DNA from: Chitinophagaceae bacterium
GTDB lineage: Bacteria > Bacteroidota > Bacteroidia > Chitinophagales > Chitinophagaceae
Assembly: GCA_025362915.1 (NCBI GenBank)
Contig: JANYEU010000226.1
Location: 1-5,049, forward strand
Reading direction: 5' to 3'
Length of the DNA stretch: 5,049 nucleotides
The notes under the pieces are model-generated. The model ran no database searches. It saw only the letters and a program-made list of their open reading frames with translations, and was not told the DNA's origin. A program made the position numbers and the translations under genes. This document shows, one piece after another, positions 1 through 5,049 of this stretch (position 1 is the stretch's first letter; the number at the start of each line of letters is the position of its first letter).

Positions 1-1
1 G

Positions 2-1120
2 TCATATAAAGCAATTAAGGAATATCAAAAATCTTTTTTTGATTATGAAAGGTTTTTGATTTACGAACTGAATAATAAGGAGTTGTTAGAACAGTTGGAG
101 AGTATAAATAACATAGACTTCTGTAAAACCATAGAAAATAAAAGTACTATTAGTTTTGCATCGAGCAATATCAAGATTGAACTTGAGAAGATTAATTTTA
201 TTGTAAATCCACAAAATATAATTGGGACAGATTTAAAAAGCTTATGTGGAATTTATATTCTTGAGTTTGATAACTCGGAATATTATATTGGACAAGCAAA
301 GAGTTTGCATGTCAGATTAAAACAACATTTTAAAAAGCACAAAGACATTAAGAATATTTACTTCAAAGAAATAGTTGAAACTGCATTACTTGAAGAGGAG
401 GACAAAACAATAGGGATTCTGGAGAGGAGTCTAATTAGAATTAGGAATTTAAAGCAAATTAGTTTTTATAATTTATTCGATCGTAATTGTCAAAAAGCAT
501 GGTTGAGCAACTTTGATTATAACTATAATTCAGGAATCAGATTTAATAATAATGAAGTAAGAGAGTCATTTTCAGATAGATTTAAAATCTTCAGTAATAA
601 ACCGTATTTTGAAAAATTTATTAGTTACACAAGCTTATATATTAAAAGTTGTATTCCCAATTATTTAGCTAGTGAATTTAGTTATTGGACAATTACATGT
701 TTACCCCAATTTTTATTAAAAGAAAATTGCATTTCTAGGATAAATATTAATGAAGTGCCAGTGTTTTCGATGTATTTTAATGATGAAGGATTGTTTGATA
801 TGATGCTTTTTACCTCTAAGCTATCCATATTACAATACTTGAAGAATGGAAATAGACTTGATAATTTACTTAATGAAATAAAATCTTTACGAATTGAAGT
901 AAGGGATACTTTTGAATGCACAGAAGGTGATGAAATTACATTAGTTATTGAAGAGCAAGACATTAATAAAGCTTTGACAAATGAGCTTATTCTTAATTCA
1001 ATTCGTCAGTTCAATTTAAGAATGATGAATAGAAGTGCAATGGAAGAAAAATATAGAAGATCTCCTCGCCATTGCCTCGATCTTTCAGATTGTTTGTTTG
1101 CGAAAATGAGTGAAATGTAG
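2..1120 (+). CDS. GIY-YIG nuclease domain protein, 5'-truncated by the window edge
   Basis: The frame is open from base 2 to the TAG at 1118-1120 (372 codons visible), so the gene begins left of the window. The first in-frame start-type codon, TTG at 56, has no convincing ribosome site, and I do not take it as the start. Counting from that TTG, a GIY-YIG domain spans about residues 60-140: GIY at 65-67, YIG at 77-79, Arg87 in the helix (LHVRLKQH), the presumed metal-binding Glu123 in ILERSLIRIRN, and Asn139. All key catalytic positions of the superfamily are therefore present. The remaining ~215 residues match no domain I recognise. GIY-YIG domains cut DNA in repair proteins, homing endonucleases, restriction enzymes and mobile-element proteins; which role applies here cannot be told. 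The gene is much more AT-rich than its neighbours (bases 241-300 contain 17 G/C of 60, bases 541-600 only 12 of 60), which suggests horizontal acquisition. The domain call is firm, the function open. Confidence 0.85.
   Translation, partial: SYKAIKEYQKSFFDYERFLIYELNNKELLEQLESINNIDFCKTIENKSTISFASSNIKIELEKINFIVNPQNIIGTDLKSLCGIYILEFDNSEYYIGQAKSLHVRLKQHFKKHKDIKNIYFKEIVETALLEEEDKTIGILERSLIRIRNLKQISFYNLFDRNCQKAWLSNFDYNYNSGIRFNNNEVRESFSDRFKIFSNKPYFEKFISYTSLYIKSCIPNYLASEFSYWTITCLPQFLLKENCISRININEVPVFSMYFNDEGLFDMMLFTSKLSILQYLKNGNRLDNLLNEIKSLRIEVRDTFECTEGDEITLVIEEQDINKALTNELILNSIRQFNLRMMNRSAMEEKYRRSPRHCLDLSDCLFAKMSEM
1072..1100 (+). promoter_or_regulatory. Possible Bacteroidota-type promoter for pssA-purS
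   Basis: TTG at 1072-1074, an 18-base spacer, then TTTGTTTG at 1093-1100, which differs by one base from the Bacteroidota -7 consensus TAnnTTTG. Transcription would start near 1107, inside the end of the upstream nuclease gene. Only 12 bases separate that gene from pssA, so a promoter for pssA would have to lie here. The match is weak and could be chance. Confidence 0.27.
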
Positions 1121-1132
1121 TCTGTAATTTAA

Positions 1133-1963
1133 GTGACAAAAGAAAAAATAGATAATATGAACAACGGCGGTAATCGGTCAACAGAAGACGGTAAGCTTCT
1201 AAGTCAAATCCCTAACATTTTCACACTACTCAATCTGTTTTTTGGTTGTTTGGCAATCATTTATACCGTTCAAACAGGGTTAACGCTTACGGTAGATAAT
1301 AATGGCGAAAGCTTAGTGGTCATTCCCGAAAAGATTTATCTGGCAAGTGTGTTTATAGGCATCGCTGCTATTATAGATTTTCTGGATGGCTTTGTGGCAA
1401 GACTATTAAATGCTTCTTCCGAGATGGGCAAACAACTGGATAGCCTTGCCGATGTGGTAAGCTTTGGTGTGGCACCGGGAATGATTATATATCAATTCCT
1501 TCGTTTGAGCTATGCGCAACAACCTGACGCGTTAGACATAAATACGCTTTGGTTAATGCCTGCATTCTTAATTCCTTGTGCTGGTGCATACAGATTGGCA
1601 AGATTTAATATCGATACCGAACAGAGTTATGGCTTTAAGGGTGTACCAATTCCTGCGGTGGGTTTATTGATTGCCGCTTTTCCATTGGTTTATTGGTACG
1701 ATAACCAAGCTTGGGCAAATACTATGTTAAACAATAAATGGTTTTGGTATGCGGTCGTTTTTATAGTAAGTTATTTGATGGTTTCTACGTTGCCAATGCT
1801 GGCATTAAAATTTAAGAACGCTACTTTCAAAAGCTTTTTGCCCTTTATCATCATAGCAATTGTTGCCATTATCTCGGCAGTAATTATTAAATGGATGGCT
1901 GTTCCTGTTACATTTGCAGCCTACGTTGTTATATCTTTAGTTTTTAAACAAAGCAAGTCATGA
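1133..1963 (+). CDS. pssA: CDP-diacylglycerol--serine O-phosphatidyltransferase (phosphatidylserine synthase)
   Basis: This integral membrane enzyme transfers phosphatidyl from CDP-diacylglycerol to L-serine, giving phosphatidylserine and CMP, the step before phosphatidylethanolamine. The CDP-alcohol phosphotransferase signature is complete: D82, D85-G86, A89-R90, eight residues, G99, D103, D107 (D..DG..AR, then G...D...D), which supplies the metal and CDP-lipid site. The IPNIFTLLNLFFGC segment (26-39) before the first membrane helix and YRLARFNI after the signature are typical of the Bacillus/Bacteroidota PssA subfamily. Several hydrophobic helices fill about 28-48, 68-90, 140-160, 173-193, 202-222 and 233-272. 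The start is uncertain: GTG 1133 gives 276 residues, while ATG 1157 (residue 9) gives 268 and has an A-rich leader, so it may be the real start. Either way there is an unusual polar N-terminal extension before the IPN motif. The gene overlaps purS by 4 bases. Confidence 0.95.
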   Translation: MTKEKIDNMNNGGNRSTEDGKLLSQIPNIFTLLNLFFGCLAIIYTVQTGLTLTVDNNGESLVVIPEKIYLASVFIGIAAIIDFLDGFVARLLNASSEMGKQLDSLADVVSFGVAPGMIIYQFLRLSYAQQPDALDINTLWLMPAFLIPCAGAYRLARFNIDTEQSYGFKGVPIPAVGLLIAAFPLVYWYDNQAWANTMLNNKWFWYAVVFIVSYLMVSTLPMLALKFKNATFKSFLPFIIIAIVAIISAVIIKWMAVPVTFAAYVVISLVFKQSKS

Positions 1964-2214
1964 TTTATACAATTCACATCAAAGTAATGCCGTTGAAGAA
2001 TTTATTAGACCCTCAAGGCAAGGCAGTATTGGCAGGTTTACACAATTTAGGGTTGGCAAATGTGGAGGATGTACGTGTGGGCAAGCATATCACCCTACAT
2101 GTAAATGCTGCTACCGAAGCAGAAGCAAGAGCCGCAGCAGAAGAAGCTGGCAAGAAGCTTTTGGCGAATGCAGTGATGGAGTTTTTTGATATAGAAGAAA
2201 TCATTGAGGGATAG
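1960..2214 (+). CDS. purS: Phosphoribosylformylglycinamidine synthase subunit PurS
   Basis: PurS is the small subunit of the three-part FGAM synthetase (PurS-PurQ-PurL), which converts FGAR, glutamine and ATP to FGAM in cytosolic purine synthesis. PurS has no active site; it bridges the glutaminase PurQ and the synthetase PurL so that ammonia can pass between them. The 84-residue length is normal for the family. Diagnostic segments are LLDPQGKAV (15-23), LGLANVEDVRVGKHITL (30-46) and an Ala/Glu-rich helix (50-69) before the final strand, FFDIEEI. ATG 1960 lies in the ATGA overlap with the pssA stop, pointing to translational coupling and one transcript. Neither purQ nor purL is in the window, so the complex is completed from elsewhere in the genome. 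Confidence 0.95.
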   Translation: MIYTIHIKVMPLKNLLDPQGKAVLAGLHNLGLANVEDVRVGKHITLHVNAATEAEARAAAEEAGKKLLANAVMEFFDIEEIIEG

Positions 2215-2241
2215 TTTATTGCACATTTATAGAAAACTATC
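2209..2241 (+). terminator. Inverted repeat after purS, weak terminator candidate
   Basis: GATAGTTT (2210-2217) pairs perfectly with AAACTATC (2234-2241) across a 16-base loop, and a further G-U pair is possible at 2209/2242. The left arm contains the purS stop codon. The stem is AT-rich and no T-run follows, so it is a poor intrinsic terminator. It may stabilise the 3' end of the transcript or be chance. Confidence 0.25.
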
Positions 2242-2315
2242 TGTACTTTCACGGAGTGGTAAACAGTATATCCTTTGATATATTACATCGGTTTAACTAA
2301 ATAAAGCAGCAAGTA

Positions 2316-2600
2316 ATGACTATTGAAATAAGCGGTATACAATTGTTTACCCTTCTGAAAGCGAAGATTGGCGAAAAGGAAGCTACTGCCGTGATAGAAT
2401 ATGTGAAGCAAGAAGCAAATACGGCTGCAACCAAAACAAGTCAGTTTTTTAGTAAGGATTTAGATGTTTTGCAAATTCATGTGGATTTAAAGTTGGAACA
2501 AACAAAGTCTGATTTGTATAAAGCGATTTTTATAATGGGGCTAGTACAATTGTTGACAATTCTTGCAGGGGTATTAGCTATTGTAAAATTTACAAAATAA
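2316..2600 (+). CDS. Small coiled-coil protein with C-terminal membrane anchor (DUF1640-like architecture)
   Basis: This 94-residue protein has no enzyme motif. Residues 8-33 form a charged amphipathic helix (FTLLKAKIGEKEATAVIEYVKQE). Residues about 40-68 continue as a heptad-like polar helix ending in VDLKLEQTKSDLYK. Residues 70-90 are one hydrophobic segment (AIFIMGLVQLLTILAGVLAIV) followed by KFTK. The order of short helix, coiled coil and last-moment transmembrane helix resembles the DUF1640/CCDC90 group, whose bacterial members have no settled function; that likeness is by eye and unconfirmed. The protein probably sits in the inner membrane with most of the chain in the cytoplasm and may oligomerise through the coiled coil. 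It lies 101 bases after purS and 35 bases before the next small gene. The start is the first ATG after the gap. A weak promoter-like TATCCTTTG lies at 2269-2277, one base too long for the consensus. It is likely a real gene because codon periodicity and architecture are coherent. Confidence 0.7.
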   Translation: MTIEISGIQLFTLLKAKIGEKEATAVIEYVKQEANTAATKTSQFFSKDLDVLQIHVDLKLEQTKSDLYKAIFIMGLVQLLTILAGVLAIVKFTK

Positions 2601-2616
2601 AGTTCAGAACTTTTTT
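2599..2616 (+). terminator. Short hairpin plus T-run, possible intrinsic terminator
   Basis: AAAGTT (2599-2604), loop CAG, AACTTT (2608-2613), and the T-run continues through 2616. The arm begins inside the TAA stop of the membrane-anchored small protein. The 6-bp stem is mostly AT, so termination would be partial at best. If active it would separate the two small genes. Confidence 0.3.
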
Positions 2617-2635
2617 ATACACTAACGATGTACCA

Positions 2636-2830
2636 ATGACAAACATTATTCAAATACCTGTTGAAGAATATAAGGCAATGAAAGAAGAGATTGCCCTATT
2701 AAAAGACACATCACTTCTTTCAAAAATGAATCGACTTGTAGAGTTGCTGTATGAAGAAAAGTATGGGCTTTACTTAGGGAATGATACAACCGATTTAATC
2801 GAGTCCTCCATTAGAAGCAGTTGGAAATAA
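2636..2830 (+). CDS. Small hypothetical protein, loosely antitoxin-like
   Basis: This 64-residue soluble protein is of unknown function. The N-terminus MTNIIQIPVEEYKAMKEEI reads as a short beta strand followed by a helix, as at the start of many small DNA-binding antitoxins. Residues 10-41 are a charged helix with a leucine-rich face (ALLKDTSLLSKMNRLVELLYEE), and the tail has KYGLYLGNDTTDLIESSI followed by SSWK. It has no membrane segment and no Cys or His cluster. It lies 35 bases after the membrane-anchored small protein and about 97 bases before rsmI. No toxin-sized reading frame follows, so if it is an antitoxin it is an orphan. It could equally be a regulator or a conserved small protein of unrelated role. 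The start is the only ATG that keeps the strand-like N-terminus; the TAA stop is followed directly by an in-frame TGA. Confidence 0.6.
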   Translation: MTNIIQIPVEEYKAMKEEIALLKDTSLLSKMNRLVELLYEEKYGLYLGNDTTDLIESSIRSSWK

Positions 2831-2875
2831 TGAACATCAGATTAGAAATGGTGACTGTCAATACTATCAGCAATT

Positions 2876-2904
2876 CGGTAATCGGTTAACGGTATATCGG
2901 TTAA
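2876..2904. repeat. Two-copy imperfect tandem repeat upstream of rsmI
   Basis: CGGTAATCGGTTAA (2876-2889) is followed at once by CGGTATATCGGTTAA (2890-2904). The copies differ by one inserted T and are built from smaller CGGT(T)A sub-units. ATCGGTTAA occurs exactly twice, 15 bases apart. The repeat sits 24 bases before the rsmI start in a gap without coding signal. It could be a small intergenic repeat family or a binding site. Confidence 0.6.
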
Positions 2905-2927
2905 TAAAAAACTCCCCCCCAACAACC

Positions 2928-3593
2928 ATGCTCTACCTCGTTCCCACACCACTCGGCAATTTAAAAGACATCACTTTCAGGGCTATTGAGGTGCTGCAAA
3001 CTGTAGATGTTATTTTGTGTGAGGATACAAGGACATCTTCCAAATTGTTGCATCATTACAATATACAGAAGCCTCTTTCCCCCTATCACCAACATAATGA
3101 GCATAAGATAGCTGCACATTTGGTTGACCAAATGAAAGCGGGAAAAACTTTTGCGCTCATTACCGATGCGGGTACACCCGCCATCAGTGATCCTGCCTTT
3201 TTATTGGTAAGGGAATGTGTGGCAAACGATGTAAAAGTTGAGTGCCTTCCTGGTGCCACCGCCTTTGTACCCGCCCTTGTAAACAGTGGCTTGCCTACCA
3301 ATAGCTTTGTTTTTGAAGGCTTCCTTCCCTTAAAAAAAGGCAGGCAGACAAAGCTAAAGCAATTGGCTTTGGAAGAACGTACCATCATCATTTACGAAAG
3401 CCCTATGCGCTTGGTAAAATCTCTAGAAGAGTTTGCCATTTACTTTGGTAGCGAAAGGAAATGTTGCGTAAGCAGGGAACTAACCAAGATGTTCGAAGAA
3501 AATAAACGCGGTACCCTGCAAGAGGTGACCGCCCACTTTAAAGCCAAGACTGTAAAAGGCGAAATAGTTATAGTTCTGCAAGGCAAAGACTAA
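2928..3593 (+). CDS. rsmI: 16S rRNA (cytidine(1402)-2'-O)-methyltransferase
   Basis: RsmI uses S-adenosylmethionine to 2'-O-methylate C1402 of 16S rRNA in the decoding centre, working with RsmH, which methylates the base of the same nucleotide. It belongs to the tetrapyrrole-methylase fold, and the family segments appear in order: LVPTPLGNLKDIT (4-16), ILCEDTRTSSKLLHHY (29-44), ALITDAGTPAISDP (76-89), CLPGATAFVPALVNSGLP (106-123), FEGFLPLKKGRQ (129-140), IIYESPMRL (154-162), SRELTKMFEE (182-191) and a final GEIVIVLQG. The GTP..SDP and LPGA loops form the SAM pocket in this fold. At 221 residues it ends right after the catalytic domain and lacks the C-terminal helical extension of the ~286-residue E. 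coli protein, as I believe is usual in Bacteroidota. The ATG starts directly before the first beta strand, so the start is secure. No Shine-Dalgarno is present; a run of seven C (2914-2920) lies just upstream. It is probably a single-gene unit. Confidence 0.95.
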   Translation: MLYLVPTPLGNLKDITFRAIEVLQTVDVILCEDTRTSSKLLHHYNIQKPLSPYHQHNEHKIAAHLVDQMKAGKTFALITDAGTPAISDPAFLLVRECVANDVKVECLPGATAFVPALVNSGLPTNSFVFEGFLPLKKGRQTKLKQLALEERTIIIYESPMRLVKSLEEFAIYFGSERKCCVSRELTKMFEENKRGTLQEVTAHFKAKTVKGEIVIVLQGKD

Positions 3594-3618
3594 TATTACC
3601 CCAAATTAATCCTTCCCC

Positions 3619-3649
3619 TTTGGTGATTAAATATTAATTGCTACTTTTC
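3619..3649 (+). promoter_or_regulatory. Bacteroidota-type promoter before the M1 peptidase gene
   Basis: TTTG at 3619-3622, a 19-base spacer, then TACTTTTC at 3642-3649, which matches seven of eight positions of the -7 consensus TAnnTTTG. The spacing is the usual one for the Bacteroidota primary sigma factor. Transcription would begin around 3656, leaving a short leader before the ATG at 3672. Two AT-rich inverted repeats overlap it (TTAATC 3606-3611 with GATTAA 3625-3630; AATTAAT 3604-3610 with ATTAATT 3633-3639) and might form the rsmI 3' end or an operator. Confidence 0.5.
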
Positions 3650-3671
3650 TCCCCATTTATAAATCTATTAT

Positions 3672-5049
3672 ATGGCAAAGGGTATTATATTATCGCTTCT
3701 CCTTTCTGTTTGTATTGGTCAGTTATCTTTTGCGCAGTCCGATCGTTGGCAGCAGCGTATCAAATATGCCATCAACGTAAAAATGGATGTGTTAAACAAT
3801 CAGTTTGCTGGTACAGAACAGATAGATTATTGGAACAATTCTCCCGATACACTGATCAGGGTGTTCTTTCATTTATACTGGAATGCCTTTCAGCCAAATA
3901 GTAGTATGGATGTGCGTAGCCGGGAAGCTGGCAAGATAGTACTCGGTGTAGATAAGAATGATAGTGTACAATTAGATTGGGACAGCAGGGTGACGGATAG
4001 GATTAGTAAACTGACTGACAGCGAAATTGGTTACCAAAATGTAACTTCTATAAAGATTGACGGTATTGAACAACAGTTAATTGTTCATGAAACAATATTG
4101 GAAGTAAGACTATCCAAGCCCATTTTACCTAAAAGCAAGAGTGCGATGGAGGTTTCCTTTAGGGCGCAGGTGCCTATCCAAATCCGTAGGAGTGGGCACG
4201 ATAATGCAGAAGGTATCCGTTATAGCATGAGCCAATGGTATCCTAAAATGGTAGAATACGATTATCAGGGTTGGAATGCAAACCCATACATTGCCCGTGA
4301 GTTTTATGGTGTTTGGGGTGATTATGATGTGAAGATAAATATCGATAAAAAGTATATGATTGCCGCTACAGGCGTTCTTCAAAATGCTAATACCATTGGT
4401 TTTGGCTATGAGGATGCAGGAATAAAAGTCCCATTAACAACTGCCGCTACTATCACTTGGAATTTTAAGGGAGAGAATATCCACGATTTTGTATGGGCGG
4501 CAGACCCAACTTATAAGCATCTTTCCAAAAAAGTAAATGGCATAATGCTGAATGTATTTTATAAACCAAGCGACAAATCGAGCGACAGTGCCTGGAACAA
4601 TCTCTTATGGGCTGCCGAGAAAGTATTGCCCTATATGGAGAAAAGGTTTGGAAAATACCCTTACCCACAGTATTCTTTTATACAGGGCGGCGATGGCGGC
4701 ATGGAGTATGCGATGGCAACATTGCTAAAAAATTCTAGCTTGGGAAGTGCTTTTCATGAGTGGATGCACAGCTGGTATCAGCACATGCTCGGCACAAACG
4801 AAAGTCTTTTTGCGTGGATGGATGAGGGTTTTACCACATTTTCAGAATTGGAGGTGAGCAGTTATTACCGGAACAAATGGGCAGCCCAATCTCCTTATAC
4901 CAATGCTGCCGAAAAGGCGGGGTTGCCAGATTTAAATGCAACAGAAAACGCTAAGCTGCCCCTGCACCAGTACAATGCTTATGCAGGATACTATTTTTTG
5001 GCAAAAAGTGGATTGGAAGAACCTCTAAGTACCCATGCCGATCATTTCA
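3672..5049 (+). CDS. Secreted M1-family zinc metallopeptidase (aminopeptidase-like), 3'-truncated by the window edge
   Basis: 459 codons are visible without interruption and the frame is still open at the right edge. Residues 1-21 are a signal peptide: M-A-K, a hydrophobic core of Leu/Ile/Ser, then LSFA with cleavage before QS, so the enzyme is exported to the periplasm or beyond. A beta-rich N-terminal domain (about 30-280) carries RVFFHLYWNAFQP and later YDYQGWNANPYIAREFYGVWGDYDV. The catalytic domain has GGMEY at 342-346, the counterpart of the GxMEN substrate-binding motif, and HEWMH at 362-366 followed by exactly 18 residues and Glu385 in WMDEGF. That HExxH-x18-E arrangement gives two His and one Glu zinc ligands, with Glu363 as catalytic base. 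M1 enzymes remove N-terminal residues from peptides; this subfamily's substrate is unknown to me. The ATG at 3672 directly precedes the signal peptide, so the start is secure. It has its own promoter candidate and is not obviously tied to rsmI. Confidence 0.93.
   Translation, partial: MAKGIILSLLLSVCIGQLSFAQSDRWQQRIKYAINVKMDVLNNQFAGTEQIDYWNNSPDTLIRVFFHLYWNAFQPNSSMDVRSREAGKIVLGVDKNDSVQLDWDSRVTDRISKLTDSEIGYQNVTSIKIDGIEQQLIVHETILEVRLSKPILPKSKSAMEVSFRAQVPIQIRRSGHDNAEGIRYSMSQWYPKMVEYDYQGWNANPYIAREFYGVWGDYDVKINIDKKYMIAATGVLQNANTIGFGYEDAGIKVPLTTAATITWNFKGENIHDFVWAADPTYKHLSKKVNGIMLNVFYKPSDKSSDSAWNNLLWAAEKVLPYMEKRFGKYPYPQYSFIQGGDGGMEYAMATLLKNSSLGSAFHEWMHSWYQHMLGTNESLFAWMDEGFTTFSELEVSSYYRNKWAAQSPYTNAAEKAGLPDLNATENAKLPLHQYNAYAGYYFLAKSGLEEPLSTHADHF

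Noticed and set aside
682..963. Minus-strand open frame of 93 codons inside the nuclease gene
   Set aside because: It lies fully inside the GIY-YIG protein gene on the other strand and has no recognisable motif.
2013..2252. Minus-strand open frame across purS
   Set aside because: It is a shadow of the clearly conserved PurS; its Ala/Ser-rich translation is the complement of the PurS helix.
2244..2277. Promoter-like TACTTTCA (2244) and TATCCTTTG (2269) before the small membrane-protein gene
   Set aside because: Each departs from TAnnTTTG by two bases or by spacer length, and the upstream boxes are poor, so neither supports a promoter call.
2911..2920. Run of seven C before rsmI as a possible phase-variation tract
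   Set aside because: It is non-coding, short, and not positioned between promoter boxes that I can identify.
3086..3391. Minus-strand open frame of 101 codons inside rsmI
   Set aside because: The + strand encodes all RsmI motifs over the same bases; the reverse frame has none.
3638..3901. Plus-strand open frame of 87 codons starting before the peptidase gene
   Set aside because: It overlaps the M1 peptidase in another frame, begins inside the -7 promoter region and has no family motif. The frame from 3672 has a signal peptide and the full zinc site.
4125..4668. Two minus-strand open frames (4125-4382 and 4465-4668)
   Set aside because: Both lie inside the M1 peptidase coding region and are antisense shadows.

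Overview
The window looks like a chromosomal stretch of a Bacteroidota bacterium, probably of the Chitinophagaceae/Sphingobacteriia type. This rests on four things: the gene families (a three-part FGAM synthetase with a separate PurS, a short RsmI, and a secreted M1 peptidase of the type common in that phylum), moderate-to-low GC, the lack of strong Shine-Dalgarno sites, and promoter-like boxes of the Bacteroidota TTTG / TAnnTTTG kind. The species cannot be named from the sequence.

Layout, all genes on the + strand. (1) Positions 2-1120: the 3' part of a very AT-rich gene for a GIY-YIG nuclease domain protein. Its frame is open to the left edge, so the true start lies outside the window. (2) 1133-1963 and 1960-2214: pssA (phosphatidylserine synthase) and purS (small subunit of FGAM synthetase), overlapping by 4 bases and so probably co-transcribed and translationally coupled. 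(3) 2316-2600 and 2636-2830: two small genes of unknown role. One is a coiled-coil protein with a C-terminal membrane anchor, DUF1640-like in architecture. The other is a 64-residue charged helical protein that loosely resembles an antitoxin. (4) 2928-3593: rsmI (16S rRNA C1402 2'-O-methyltransferase) in its short form. (5) 3672 to the right edge: the first 459 codons of a secreted M1-family zinc metallopeptidase, complete through its active site but cut off by the window.

The pssA, purS, rsmI and peptidase genes are ordinary housekeeping or core genes. The accessory-looking parts are the AT-rich nuclease gene and the pair of small genes between purS and rsmI. No gap between genes exceeds about 100 bases. 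The gaps hold a good promoter candidate before the peptidase gene, a weak terminator-like hairpin between the two small genes, an inverted repeat after purS, and a short tandem CGGTA/ATCGGTTAA repeat before rsmI. I see no rRNA, tRNA, CRISPR array, transposase or recognisable new multi-gene system. The nuclease gene, whose left neighbour is unseen, is the best lead for something accessory.
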